A DNA stretch of 64,000 nt from Flabesymbios commensalis (GCA_964017125.1 OZ024908.1:86166618-86230617); one strand, 5' to 3'; counted from the first letter of the stretch, positions 20,484 to 32,407 are shown. Numbers and translations: made by a program. Notes: generated by a model from the sequence alone, not told the origin.

Positions 20484-21073
20484 CCCTTTCTGCGCGGGAC
20501 TGATCGTCTAAAGTCTATGGGAAGATGGGGAGTCTCTCGCGCCGGAGATACCTGTGAGTGACCGTTAGGGTCTCTAGTATGGGCGCGTAATGGCGGACGA
20601 GGGAAACTGCCCAACATTCTCCATTATAACATAAACTTCTCCCCGTCGAATCGACGGTTCCAAGTAAATCACAAAACTCTTCCTCCACTTATTCGTTTAG
20701 ACATCTGGCAACTACAACGTACAACCCCGCGCACGACACGTCCTACTTGACTCGGAGAGAGTGACCTACGGCACGTCCGCAGTCGCTGAGCGTAATATCT
20801 GAAGTGCGGGAAAAGTACCAAGGCCGCATGGGCTCCGGCCCTGTGCGCCCGGCACCACAGTACCGAAACGAGGCAGTCGTCCACAGATTCTCGCGTCCGG
20901 GAAACCGGGGATATCTGCCACATTAACATAACGAAGTAGGGATCCTACAAGTCTATCCCCGCTCAGAAAACTATTGATAATAGCTGTATTCAAATGAAGC
21001 AGAAAGAGCTAATTAAGACATTTATGATGACTTCAAATTTAAAAAAACCTTGGTTCATTCCAAAATTATTTCA
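20484..21073 (+). mobile_element. Family A MITE split by a solo LTR
   Basis: The left piece 20484-20517 starts CCCTTTCTGCGCGGGACTG. The right piece 20950-21073 resumes with TCTATCCCCGCTCAGAAAAC and the A body. The two pieces together have the expected order once the solo LTR at 20518-20949 is set aside. Confidence 0.75.
20518..20949 (-). mobile_element. Solo LTR, Ty3/gypsy-like fossil
   Basis: 432-bp TG...CA sequence clearly related to the two LTRs at 27026 and 31700, but more diverged from both than they are from each other. It is flanked by the six-base duplication AGTCTA at 20512-20517 and 20950-20955. No internal region remains, as expected after LTR-LTR recombination. It is older than or from another branch than the element at 27026-32106, and it inserted into a family A MITE. 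Confidence 0.8.
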
Positions 21074-21077
21074 GAGC

Positions 21078-21290
21078 TTCAACCCTTGTGCTGCTAGGAC
21101 CGTATATATATTTGTTTTCAAGGGAGTTTTAAGCAAAATAAAATGCCACTGATGACATATTTTGCTCAGTGAATTAAGTTAGGAAATGTCTCTTTTTTTC
21201 ATAACTTCTTCATAATTTTAAGCTGGAAATTGCATTAGCAATTCCATCTTTAATACATCAAGGAAAAATAGAAACTAAAATGGCAGCAAA
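21078..21290 (+). mobile_element. Family G MITE with D-type hairpin
   Basis: Starts CCCTTGTGCTGCTAGGACCG, then TATATATATTTGTTTTCAAGG; the D hairpin AAGCTGGAAATTGCATTAGC with AATTCCATCTTTAAT is at about 21222-21260. This copy links the D hairpins seen elsewhere to a TTAACCC-type element. Confidence 0.65.
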
Positions 21291-21401
21291 TTACTGACTC
21301 AGAAATGTTTTATGTCATGATGCATATGGCTCCATAAATTGTGATCCGCATAGTGCCTTATTTGTTAAAAAACGATGTATGATGTATGCAAATATCTTTT
21401 A

Positions 21402-21634
21402 ACCTTTTCAGTGTGGCGACCGTATTTAGACGTCAGAATCTCTTAGAATCTGACGTCCAAAGACGGTCTCCACACTGGAAAAATTAAAAATGTATAATGG
21501 CTGTACACGCACAACATGTATATTTAAATAAAGCGGAAATAGCTAACTAAGACATTTATGACTAGGCTATTTCATATTGATAATCACTTTGGTTTCCATA
21601 CTTTATACAAAAATATTTTACTGCTGTAAGGATT
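21402..21634 (+). mobile_element. Family A MITE
   Basis: TTTTAACCTTTTCAGTGTGG start, hairpin with GACGTCAGAATC and GATTCTAAGAGATTC-type arms, body with ACATGTATATTTAAATAAAG, end CTGCTGTAAGGATTAA. Moderately degraded. Confidence 0.6.
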
Positions 21635-21639
21635 AAAAA

Positions 21640-22815
21640 ATAAAGTGTGATATGGAAGATTTTTAAGAAGAGCCACTTATCAGGCTTATAGGCGGACCCT
21701 TATTTACATGTGCATTAGGCAGGAATACTCATTATTTTAAAGCAGCCCCTTGGGATGACATCAATTTTCGTTTTTAGTTTTGTAGTGAAGTAGTGTATCC
21801 CCCATATCATGATTTGATTTTTTTCAGAGTTTTTAGATTTTTAAAAATATTTCTTATTAATATTTCCATGAAACCGCTTAAAACCCAAACAAACTTTTTG
21901 TATACCTAAACACATGCTGAAGGACGATTGAATGTTCCTACAGCAATGGGCCACATGTTGATGCCGTCGGCCCAGCGTTGGGCAGACAATCAGTGTTGCA
22001 GGTGTATCACCTCATGTCCTGACTATAAGACATCAATCAGACACCAATTAGCGGCGATTGCTTTGATCTCCTCGGCCAAGACGTGGGAATATGTGGTGTG
22101 AAGTGCTGTATATTGCTGACTTGTTTTGTTTACATGGCAATATACGACCTGGAAATATAACTATTTTACTCTTTTTCTGTGCTTTAAAATTGTTTTTTGA
22201 TTTTTTTGTATTTTTAGTTCAGATGAGTAGGCTATATAGCTTCATATAAGTTAAATTTTCAAAATTGACAACATTGAAAATGTCTCATCCTAAGGGGTCC
22301 CTTTAAACTAATTCAACTAATAAAATAACTGAAATTGATCAAATATTTTCTGCTAGATATTCAGTTATTTGAATATTGGGAGATGTCTATTTTTCATCAT
22401 TTAAAGCTGGAAATGGATGAAAACATGTTAGAAAACAAATATGATTTATACCTATATTCAAAGTCTAAAATTGTATATATTTGTATACAGGGAAATCTCT
22501 TATGAGCATTCTAAATCAGCTGTGTATTAGCCATATTTTTTCATGTATAAAAAATGGTTGTTTTAAGAGAGGTGAAAGTTTATGCATATTGCTAATGTAC
22601 AGAAATAAACTGCTTCATTTTCTTCATTGTTATTTGTTTGTTTGTGTTTTGACGGCAAAATTTTGCGATCTGTAAATAAACCAACAAATTATATTTTTAT
22701 ATTCAATACACGATGAATGGTGATGATGTCTTTGTCTTCAGGGGTGATTTTATATATTTTGATTTTATCAAATATCAAATTCGCTTTATTTCTATAAATG
22801 TTATTTTAATTAGTC
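21640..22815. other. AT-rich stretch, no gene recognised
   Basis: Holds a D/G remnant near 22375-22415 (GATGTCTATTTTTCATCATT) and an AATAAA at about 22603 followed by a TTTGTTTGTTTGTGTTTTG run, which resembles a 3' processing site on the + strand. No exon upstream could be matched to it. Confidence 0.4.
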
Positions 22816-22819
22816 CTTT

Positions 22820-22922
22820 CCCAGCAGACTCAATACGTTTAATCAATGCTGGTTTAATGTTGGTCCACCATCACGTTGCACCAGCTTTTAACCAACATTG
22901 ATTCAACGCCTCTGTCTGCTGA
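22820..22922. repeat. Family E palindrome
   Basis: CCCAGCAGACTCAATACG to GACAGAGGCGTTG read from the other strand. Arms pair through TTGGTCCACC in the centre. First clear copy in the window of a family concentrated at 33-62 kb. Confidence 0.65.
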
Positions 22923-22943
22923 GTGGAATATTCATTCAGGAAT

Positions 22944-23256
22944 TAACTCTCACAGCGCCGGGATCGACTTCAAAATCTGATGTCTATAAATGTCAAGTTC
23001 TGAAGTCGGTCCCCACACTGAAAAAGTAAAATATTTATAATGGCGGTGGTCAAATCAAAGAAAACCCTTTGGTCTCCATAATTTGCATAGCAATATATCA
23101 GCGCTTTAATTAACCCTCTCAAGCCTGAGTTTACTATTGTCATTTTCATCCACTACAAAACAGCTCAATGAAAATTGTCGCTCTAAAACCACTAGGTTTC
23201 AGGAAATTAAGAGATGCGAAGTTATGCTTTAATGCATCGTGAGGGTTGAAAGGGTT
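22944..23256 (+). mobile_element. Family A MITE followed directly by a family C MITE
   Basis: A runs 22944-23105 (CTCACAGCGCCGGGATCGAC to CAGCGCTTTAA) with an interior shorter than usual. C starts CCCTCTCAAGCCTGAG at about 23115 and ends GCATCGTGAGGGTTGAAAGGG at TTAA. The two share one TTAA junction. Confidence 0.6.
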
Positions 23257-23259
23257 AAG

Positions 23260-24322
23260 GGGTTCAGCTTTTTAAACCCTTCAATCTGTTTTGATAAACC
23301 AGTTAAATCAAGAATGAAATGGATGTTTATACATCAAGATTTGCACTGTTTGGTCTCAAATTAATAGGATATATATGAGTAATTTTCACCCACTAACAAC
23401 AAAATTAATAGTTAGTTTCCCTTATCTGGAGGGTGAGGGTCGCAATACCCCCTCTAATTTATACAGGTTTTAGGCTTCCAAATAAACCCCACCCCCTTTT
23501 AAATTTATTATAAACAACCATCCTCCGTCTAGACCCATCCTTCGTACAAGGAGTACAGGCCTGAAAAAATAGAATCAAGTAATGCTACTTGCCTGGAGAA
23601 GATGCCCCTTCACATCGCGTAGGGAACAACTCCAGTCAGCACTAAACTTTCACATTATATCTGTGGATTGTTGAACCACCGTATGTGAAGCTGGCCTAAC
23701 ATTAATTATGGATCGGCATAACGTTGGGTGTTTGTGGTACTATAAAGTGAATAAATGTGCAGTTTTTAACGTTATAGTCACTCTATTTCCTTCGGTTTCA
23801 GAACATGTATTTCTGGCTAATTATCCAGTTTCACATGGTGAATATTCTGATCACGTTAGTGGCGGTAATGTTGGGATAATGCATTGCTGTGCAGAAAATG
23901 ACAGCTTAACTCCAAATAAATATGTAAAATATGTCCATATACAATTCATCCACTAGCAGCAGACTACATATGTTGGCAATGGGTATTCAAATATGTAAAC
24001 ATATATTCTGCCCAGTTATCGAGGTGTCTGCGTATCAGACAGGTTGAGGGTTCAAGGTAGATCTAGGGTTGGTGAATGGAGACTAGGCGATCACGTTAAT
24101 GGCAGCCTTGTCCTGGAATTATCAGAGATTGTTTATAGTAAAATCTCTGGTGCTATATGCTCTGTGGGGCTACACAGCTGCTGACAATATGACGCTACAG
24201 GCGATCACGTTAATGGCGGCCTCGTGGTGTTACAGGCTCACGTTATAAATGCTGGCTTCATCGGTCCTGGTATTACAGGCTCAGCATGTCTGCAGGTCAA
24301 ACACCTGTTATCTGACATATTA
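23260..24322. other. Spacer with short repeated motif, no gene
   Basis: GATCACGTTAATGGC recurs at about 23851, 24089 and 24203 with local variation (the first copy reads GTTAGTGG). A weak tRNA-like B box GGGTTCAAGGT is near 24050. The 82-codon frame at 23708-23956 has no recognised domain. Confidence 0.4.
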
Positions 24323-24330
24323 CGTGGCAG

Positions 24331-26487
24331 CAGGGTTGGGGCAAGTACACCGACTCAGTACCTGGGTACAAGTACATTAAAAATGTTGAATTACAAGTAC
24401 AAGTACAGGGTTTTGCGAAATGTACTTGGGTACAATTACCAAGTACCAAGTACGAATGTATAATATAACGCATAAAACTATACCGGTAAATGCATAAATT
24501 AAGAAACAAAGGTCATACTGAGTTGAATAACTTGTTTATTCATTGCATATTGGAGTATTGAATTATATTAATAGTGAATGTGAGATCATTAAATTGTTTA
24601 TAATTCATTGCATATTAGTGTATTGAATGACATTCACAGTCAATTTGAGCTCAATAAATAGTTGTGTATTGAACGATATCAACAATCAATGTGAGCTCAA
24701 TAAATTGTTTATCCATTGCATATTTGACTACTGAATGATATTATAAATACAGTTATTCATTTATGTGAATTGCATCCTATGTCATGAACATACGTTTTTG
24801 AAACGTTTAATCGCTCAGTTGGCATCTCTCTGGTTGAAATACCTTGCCTTCATATCAATACAAAAAAGTCTCTCGACTCCAATAGATGATGCAGAGACAG
24901 TCAGGTAGGCCTACTCTAACGCCAGTTTGCTTAAATTGGGGAAAACATTTATATTTGCTTCCCAGTATTGAAGAGGTTCACTACTATGGTATAGTGTGGG
25001 TTGACTACAGCGGGCACGGCACAATGGCCCAATGCTGGCGTATTGCTATGTAATCATCGACGATGTTGACCCACAACTAAGACAACGTCTAGTGTTCGCT
25101 GAGTGCAGTCCAGAGAGGTGTAAAAAGCGCTCCCCTGTTTTTAATAACTAGAGTATGTCTGTTGACATTAAACATAATGACCAATGTGTTGCGAAAATTT
25201 CTTTATTTCCTTTCACTGTTCACTAGACATTAATGTCACAGCTATTAACGAGGAATACGATTAAACTTTATTTGTTAGAATCCCTTATTTGCCAACAAAA
25301 ACACCATGGGCAACCACATTTTACACTCAATTAAACACATCAAATATGAAGAATTTCAGCAGAATATAATATTATTTAACTAAACAAAAATAACTAGAGG
25401 ATATACAATTATCATAATGTCGGTAATTAAGTTTAGTGCTGAAATGGTTTGGTGTTGTAAATACAAATGATAAGAAAAATTCAGCGTATATATTATCAGA
25501 ATTATTGTCCATTTATTTGATCTTGAGGGGTATTTATCGGGGTTTGACACTTGAATATAATCATGATAATAGCTCGCCGCACTAAAAGTGTTAATGGAGG
25601 CGTGATTAGCGCAGCTGTTAATTGCTTTCACATGCGCCAGGTCAATCTGACACTTCTAACCCTTCTAACTCTAAGATGTATGTAATTAAAATTTTATTTT
25701 TATTATGCGGCGTGTTTGCGATCATTTGAGCACAACATGCGACACTATATTTCCCAGACCGATTAAAATATAATGCTTTCATGTTACAATATCGATTGAA
25801 CAGTACTTTTTGAAACGTGAACATAAATGACCCTCGCAATTATAGGGTTTCATAAGAGGTAATCGCGCAAACAATGAAAGCGCCCCCCCCCCCTTCTACA
25901 GCAGACACGAGACGTTAATCCAATGTTGATTCAATATTGAACCATCATCTGCAACGCTGGCCCCACAATAAACTGGCACTGGGTTAATATCCCGTTTTTT
26001 TCCGGGTGCATAGCTGTGTTAGATAACGATGGACGATAACCATTGCTGTTACGCCGTGTGTTGTTTTAACAATTTTATCAATACATCTATCTGGTCGGCT
26101 CACCGGAAGTATGAATGAAAGATCAGAGGGACAATATACAGCTCACTGAGAACAAGAATGTGTGATAACGCTTTACATTGATACATCTAGATAAATTAAA
26201 TTTGTTTTGCGTTCAATAATTGAATTATTTTAAAATTTGTATTCGAAAAATATTGCACTGAATAACTGAAAAAGTAAATTATAACATATATTTTTTGAAA
26301 CAAAACGGGATGTACTTGCAATGTAGGCTACTTGTCTCCAAGTACCAAGTACTTCGTAATGTACTTGGGTACAAGTACAAGTACAAGTACATTTTTGAAG
26401 CTCAAGTACAAAGTACAAGCAATTACTCAAAAAAATGTACTTAAGTACAGGCAAGTACAAGTACCGATGTACTTGGCCCCAACCCTG
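24331..26487. mobile_element. Non-autonomous hAT transposon with 8-bp target duplication
   Basis: Ends CAGGGTTGGGGCAAGTACAC and, on the other strand, CAGGGTTGGGGCCAAGTACA. Direct CGTGGCAG flanks lie at 24323-24330 and 26488-26495, the eight-base duplication typical of hAT. Both subterminal regions are packed with AAGTAC motifs in both orientations, likely transposase binding sites. At about 24535-24745 a 65-bp unit with CATTGCATATT and GAGCTCAATAAAT repeats about four times. Two diverged family E palindromes sit inside (about 24990-25112 and 25901-25997). No transposase frame remains in 2157 bp, so it needs a helper. A young insertion, since flanks match exactly. Confidence 0.9.
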
Positions 26488-26796
26488 CGTGGCAGTACGC
26501 ACCATTGTGATATCGCGCCACGGGCGTAACTTAGCAAGGCCTGTTATCATTCATGGCTATATATGTGCCAAGTTCTCCATATTGTGGATTTTTTGGGGGT
26601 CTCGCCGGATGGAAACTGCGCCTACGTCCATTAAGGTTCTTTTACGTCCAACTCAAAGTCAGTCAGACGAGCCATCTGATTTACGTGGTTCTCTGAGCCC
26701 CACGGGTTCTCTGAGCCCCACGTTGACAGTGTGACGTTAAGTGCTGGCTGTGACATTACAGCTTGGTATATTCTCAGCTATAAAATAGATGAATCA

Positions 26797-26870
26797 GGGG
26801 CGGATCAATAATTTAGTAAAAGGGGCTGCAATTTTTTAATTAAAATATAGGCGTAGAACCATAATATCTT
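26797..26870. mobile_element. Family K fragment
   Basis: CAGGGGCGGATCAATAATTT matches the start of the K elements at 32209 and 32585. The other end was not found. Confidence 0.4.
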
Positions 26871-26872
26871 AA

Positions 26873-27025
26873 CCCTTGTTGTGCTGGAACCGTGTATAAA
26901 AGCCTACGGTTTCAAGCATGTTTAGATCAATGGACATATCACTAAATTTGATAAAATAGTTTTTGATAGATGTTTAGTTAATTCAATAATTCAATACTGG
27001 GATGTCTATTTTTTTCATGATTATA
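26873..27025 (+). mobile_element. Family G MITE, left part, interrupted by the LTR element
   Basis: TTAACCCTTGTTGTGCTGG start, body with AAATTTGATAAAATAG, up to GATGTCTATTTTTTTCATG and the ATTATA duplication. The remaining part, with the D hairpin, is at 32107-32175. Confidence 0.7.
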
Positions 27026-27431
27026 TGGGAATGTAAAGTGGGTCTACTGGTAGGGTGAACGGCAAGACCCGCCCATCATTCACCATTTTATTTCTATCTT
27101 CTTTTCTTCCCCATCAGGTCGACGGTTCCGTTTGACTTCACAAAACTCTTCTTCAGTTTATTGTACTTATTGGTCTAGACACAACATATAGGCAATGTAC
27201 AGTCCCACGCATGACACGTCCCTAGGCTAACTCTAAGCGGACGACCTGCAACACGTCTGCAGTCGTCAAGGGCTAGACTACAAGTGCGGGAAAAAGCCAC
27301 GACCGCATGGTGATTGGGTTTATGCACACGGCACTGAAGTACTGAAACGAGGCAGCCGTCCCGCTGTCCCCCCGCGTCCGGGGAGACTGGGGTCGACTGT
27401 CACAGTGATCTAGCGAGGCAGGGATCCTACA
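27026..27431 (-). repeat. 3' LTR of the Ty3/gypsy-like fossil
   Basis: Left-hand copy on the + strand, running TGGGAATG to GGATCCTACA. On the coding (minus) strand it is the downstream LTR, next to a GGGGGTAA purine tract. It matches the other LTR along its full length. Confidence 0.85.
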
Positions 27432-27528
27432 TTACCCCCGGGTTAGTGATAACGTAGGAACCCAACTAATGTGTAGGAGACTGCGTCGTGAAAGCATCGG
27501 GGATTGTACGGAACGTAACCTCTTATAA

Positions 27529-29509
27529 CTATTTAGAACAGTCAGGTGTGAAAAAAATACAGCGTGGGTGGTTGTGGTTAAAAAATACAGCGTGGGTGGT
27601 TAATCGCTGCGTAAAATCCTGAATATGAGGGATTGGGTAACGGTCGGGTACGGTCTGAGCGTTCAAGCTTCTGTAATCTCCACATGGTCTCCAGTCGCCA
27701 TTTTTTTTTGGTACCATATGAAGCGTTGAGGACCATTCACTGTCGCTGGGTTTGATAACTCCTAACTTGATCATGTCGTCGAACTCGCGTTTCGCAGTGA
27801 CAAGTTTATCTGGTGCCAGTTGTCGTGGGCGCGCAGACACCGGGTGTCCTTTCGTCACGATTTTATGTGTAATGCCGTGTTTAATGGTCTCACCCTTTGT
27901 CGTAGGGCAAGTCAGTTCCGGGAACTGACCTAAAACTTTAGTGTATTCATTATGAACAGTGTCCACTCTGTTCAACGACAGTGGTCTGATTGACGACAGT
28001 GATGCGGGAATAGCTAAACCGGTTCTCATGTCTCTAAGACATCGACTTCTTAGGCAAATTATAATGAATAAAAAAATTGGCCCCTATGATGGGTTGTTGC
28101 ACGTCCGCCACTATAAATGTCCACGGATAGTTGCGTTTTAAGCCGACGTCGACGACGCATTTACTGTTGCCGTAGGTATTGATAGTAGTGTTGTTAGCGG
28201 CCACCATGGGGAGGCAGTCTGCGTCCGAAATCCTGTTAGCGCAAGATTTCTGCATAACGCTGACCGGTGCGCCCGTGTCAATCAAATATTTGCATTTATT
28301 ATTCTTGTCTGCGACGTACAATAACTTAGAGTGAAACAACTTGGGAAGGGTAGCTTCCACGGAGTCATGTCGCGTCTCGGTTATCCCGCCAGATGCAAGA
28401 GTCGCTACCTTGCTCTGCCTTAGCAGTTTTAAAGAAAATGCGCAAGGGTTTCTGCACCTGCGTGCCTTGTCACCGAAATTCGGTGAAAGTAGCAAATAGG
28501 TGCACTAGCAGTATCGATCCGGTTCACAGAATAATTTTGCTGTGCGTTCTGCGGCGGTACGTATGGACGAATATTTTGCTTGTCATTGTTAAAATTACTT
28601 TGTTTGTTAGGAACAAACTCTGTGGCCTGAGCGTTTGGAATGAATGGGGGCCTAGGTGCATAATTATTATTTGCACGTCCACGTCCTGAATTCCTCCTCT
28701 TTTCTGCTGCTGTCGCGGTCTCTAATTTCTTTAATCTTTTTGATAAGTCCTCAAGCAGTCCCACTAATTTAGCAGTTTCGTCGATATTAATCTCTGCAAC
28801 CCCCGGTTTACTCTCTTCCACATCCGTCTCTGAAGCTAGGGCCCTGTCGGCCAACATGGCCAAACTCTCCAAAGTAGCACTATCTGGCTGTGTGGCCAAA
28901 TGGGCACGAATTGAAGAAACCGAAACCTGCCGTCTTCTGGAGGCGTCTTAAAAATCTTGAGGGGATGTCAGAGCCAATCTTTTCTCCGGAAATCACCTTA
29001 TTTACCCGTTCGGGTGTTGTTAAACCTCATCGCTCAATTAATATACTTTTCAAGCTTTCGTACTTGTGCGACCTGAAAGGTTGGAGTAGGACATCTCTCA
29101 CGTCAGAGGCGACCTCGCCTGAAAGTGCTGCACATGTCAGACTGTACCGCTCATCATCGTCATTGATCTGATGAAGATCGAACTGTGTTTCGATCTGATT
29201 GAACCAAAGTTCAACATCTGTAGCGTAAAAGGTTGCTATCTTGAACTTAGGTAAGTTCGTTGAACGTCTCGGAGGCTGTCTTCTGCGTGATGAAGTACTT
29301 TTTGACGAATCACTCCTAGAGTGATTTCTTGTTCGTCGATTTTGAGCGATTCGAGCAAAATCCTCTTTAAGCCTTCTGTACTCATTGTCAGCCTCGCGGA
29401 AAAGAACTTCGTTCTCCTCGCTTTCCAAGTAATAATTATCTTTTCGGCGAGCTCCCTGAATTTCCAGAGGAGTAGACACGAAACCTACACTTTCGTGTGT
29501 TGTAGACAT
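27529..29509 (-). pseudogene. gag-pol remnant of the LTR fossil
   Basis: Parts in coding order: a gag-like segment at about 29027-29509 with a basic Arg/Ser tract and LWFNQIETQF, as in Ty3-type capsid regions; a further gag-like segment at about 28429-28899; a protease region at about 28034-28495 with the LIDTGAPVS active-site motif and PIIGANFF; and the beginning of a reverse transcriptase at about 27529-28029 with the [13 protein letters not shown] block. RNase H and integrase were not seen. It is broken, with several breaks. Confidence 0.85.
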
Positions 29510-31699
29510 TTTGAAATGTTTGTTTGAGTAAAATTATTTAACTAATAAAACGTTTGAGAATCTCAAACGGTGTTGAAATGGTATGTCATATTAACACATA
29601 CCTGCTATTTCGGTGACGTGTCGTGCGCGGGTTAGACTGTACATTGCCGTCTAGACTTTATTAAAAATGTCAGTATATGTTGAATCTGTAGCAGTGTAGG
29701 TTTTTGAGATTTTCCATGCTATGTCGCATGTTGCGAGATACAGGGGTTGCTGAGATGTTTGAATATTCTTCACTGAGATTGCACATAATTTCTTTTCACT
29801 TATTCACACATATATATTTTTTGTGAAAACTGTAGGTCAAGATTGTATATAGAATGCCAGAAATAATTACTACATGCTATGCTAAGCTATGATAATAGTA
29901 TATAGTAAATCGACTTGGGTGAAAAAAAAATGTTCACGCAAGTCGAAAAACACATGCAAATGTTGAAACTGTTTCGCTATAGCGCAACTGTCAAATCGAA
30001 TATTTCGTTATTTATATAAGTTTGATCTACTGAAATCAACTATCATGAGAAAATTTTGTTCTCTGGTTGATAGGATAAATGTGACTGCGATAAAAACAGC
30101 TACATTTGTTTTTAAAATATTATTTTAAAACATGACTGACAGTAGTCTACGCGAATTGATGATATAATATATCATTTCACTGAGGAATGATTTCTGCGGT
30201 GAACATTCCACTTTTTTTTTTAATATGGTATGTTCATCGCCGATTCATTCTTGATGACGTCCGAATCGATCGTTCACTTTGTTTCGTTTATTGTCGTGTA
30301 ATTCGGTTGTCGTCGTGCCGGTTGCGTTTATTTGTTTTGCGGTGGGTGTGGTGTAGTGTATGATTGTTTGCTGTTAACGTGTGGCCGGTCGCACACGTGT
30401 CAGCCTGTATCGGTTTGTCAAATATGGCGTACGTGACCACAGCCACGTAGACCCAGCCAACAGCACGTTGCTGTATGCTTGGGCCAGCAGGCCTGTAATA
30501 TGGGTGTACGTGCAAAACTGAGCAGTAGAAGCGGCTCGCCTCACATTAGCATATTCATGAGCTACCCTGTGCCAGAAAAGGCGCGAGGAGTAGGCTAGAA
30601 CGACGCCGAACACCAGGGGGCGTTTCGACGTGAAAAATTAGACTATGAAATTTTTCGAAATCTCGCACAGTTTGTGCTATAATTTCTTTTCCGAAACTGC
30701 GTATTTTTATTTTCTCTCACTTTAATGGTTTTGAGAAAGAAAATTTGTATATATGTAAAAAAAATATTTGAGGCTAGACCGTGTATAGCCTTGACACGTG
30801 AATAGGCTGCGTCACGAATTAAAAATGGCGGCCTAATTTATGCTAATGTGATGAGGTGACATGAGGTGAGTCCACTGTCCAGGTGCATGCCGGGTATGGC
30901 GGGACGCGTTTTACCCACGACGGGCGAGTAGCTAAATTGGGGAAACCAGCGTCCAATATGGCGCTCACTTACCAAATACATTCATTATTAACAGCATTCC
31001 CTGAAATAAAATATTGTTATAATGATCAAATATTGACCTACGGTCCTGGAAATTTGTTTTACAGACCAACTAGGACCGTTTATTCACATTTATTTTCAGG
31101 CAAACAATTTTATTTGGCCCTAATCCTATTAAAGGTTATCTGAGTCGATGCGATATTTTTCTATTAATTTTTTCTTTGTCAATTTTTGCTGAAAAATCGA
31201 AATCTGATGAGACTTCGTCTATTGGACTTTAAAATCGAGTCACCCAATTATGGCGAACAACAATAAAAAAGGAGTTTTCAAAAATACCCGCCTCCTACTC
31301 GCCTACAGTGGCATTAATAGGATGAAAGCATTCTAGGAACACGTACATTAAAAGGATGAATGAGAAAAAAAAATTCCGGTCTTTCTGGGAAAAAACCTAC
31401 ATGTCGGCCATCTTGAAAAGTCGCCAAGCACGTGGAATTCGTTCAAAAAATGTGAAAATTACGCCGTTTTGGGCGTAAAAACGCCTACTTCTCTTCTGAT
31501 AACTATTCTAGCTAGTTCTAGCTGGCATATTTAGCGTGACCTACAATTTTCACGTACCTTTGCGAAAAAAATGCTCATGATTTTTTCGAAAAATCCTTTA
31601 AAATTTTAACAAAAACTATCCTTGAAAACAGAGGTTTTCATCTTGTTGCTTGGTGAAAATGCTGTTGCGATCATGATCAAACGTCAGGTGCCACCAGTA
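29510..31699 (-). other. Non-coding interior of the LTR fossil
   Basis: About 2.2 kb between the gag-like region and the 5' LTR, unusually long for a leader. A short stretch near 29612-29660 (GTGTCGTGCGCGGGTTAGAC, ACATTGCC) matches part of the LTR in the opposite orientation, so a related fragment has probably been inserted or rearranged here. No other domain recognised. Confidence 0.5.
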
Positions 31700-32106
31700 T
31701 GGGAATGTTGAGTGGGTCTACCGGTAGGGTGAACGGCAAGACCCGCCCATCATACACCATTTTATTTCTATTTTCTTTTCTTCCCCGTCAGGTCGACGGT
31801 TCCGATTGACTTCACAAAACTCTTCTTCAGTTCATTGTATTTATTGGTCTAGACAGAAGACGTTGGCAATGTACAGTCCCGCGCACGACACGTCCCTATG
31901 CTAACTCTAAGCGGACGACCTGCAACACGTCTGCAGTCGTCAAGGGCTAGACTACAAGTGCGGGAAAAAGCCACGACCGCATGGTGATTGGGTTTATGCA
32001 CTCGGCACTGGAGTACTGAAATGAGGCAGCCGTCCCGCTGTCCCCCCCGCGTCCGGGGAGACTGGGGTCGACTGTTACAGTGATCTAATGAGGCAGGGAT
32101 CCTACA
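31700..32106 (-). repeat. 5' LTR of the Ty3/gypsy-like fossil
   Basis: Right-hand copy on the + strand. On the coding strand the sequence just inside it reads TACTGGTGGCACCTGACG, where TGGTGGCACCTGACG could be a tRNA primer site. Ends are TG...CA and the outer flank is ATTATA. Confidence 0.85.
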
Positions 32107-32175
32107 ATTATAAACATTTTTCATCATTTGAAGCTGGAAATTGAGTTAGCAATTCCAGCTCCAAATGATGAAAAA
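32107..32175 (+). mobile_element. Family G MITE, right part with D hairpin
   Basis: CATTTGAAGCTGGAAATTGA and GTTAGCAATTCCAGCTCC form the D hairpin. This continues the MITE whose left part is 26873-27025. Confidence 0.7.
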
Positions 32176-32208
32176 GAGAAACAAATAATTAATTCATCAG
32201 CACACGGG

Positions 32209-32342
32209 CAGGGGCGGATCTAGCTTTTCAGTGAGGGCGGAGGGTTAAAATTTGATAATAAAATATTTTACTGTAAAGGGGTCGAGTGGCCCGCCTCCGG
32301 GGAAATTACCCCCATCCCCCTCCCCCCTTGGATCCGCCATTG
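32209..32342. mobile_element. Family K MITE
   Basis: CAGGGGCGGATCTAGC left end and TTGGATCCGCCATTG right end as inverted repeats. ACGGG at 32204-32208 and 32343-32347 is a five-base duplication. Interior has pyrimidine-rich CCCCCATCCCCCTCCCCCC. Confidence 0.75.
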
Positions 32343-32407
32343 ACGGGTTAAATAATCATCTCAGCAAAAAACAGGGTTTGGGGGCACCACACTGCAATAT
32401 GTTGAGT

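Larger units (their letters stand above)
27026..32106 (-). mobile_element. Ty3/gypsy-like LTR retrotransposon fossil
   Basis: Two direct repeats of about 406 bp (27026-27431 and 31700-32106), each TG...CA, enclose a 4.3-kb interior. The flanks ATTATA at 27020-27025 and 32107-32112 are a six-base target duplication, so both ends belong to one insertion. On the minus strand the interior shows, in order, a TGG-starting primer-site-like tract next to the 31700 LTR, a long non-coding stretch, a gag-like region, an aspartic protease and the front part of a reverse transcriptase, then a purine-rich tract next to the 27026 LTR. It is broken, with several breaks, and pol is incomplete. About two dozen differences between the LTRs by eye (near 6 percent) indicate an old insertion. 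It sits inside a family G MITE. Confidence 0.88.

Noticed and set aside
20669-20993. Two minus-strand frames of 75-86 residues
   Set aside because: They lie in a solo LTR and its edge.
22481-22675. Short frame next to AATAAA and a GT-rich run
   Set aside because: The 3' processing-like signal is real as a motif, but no upstream exon could be linked, so no gene is called.
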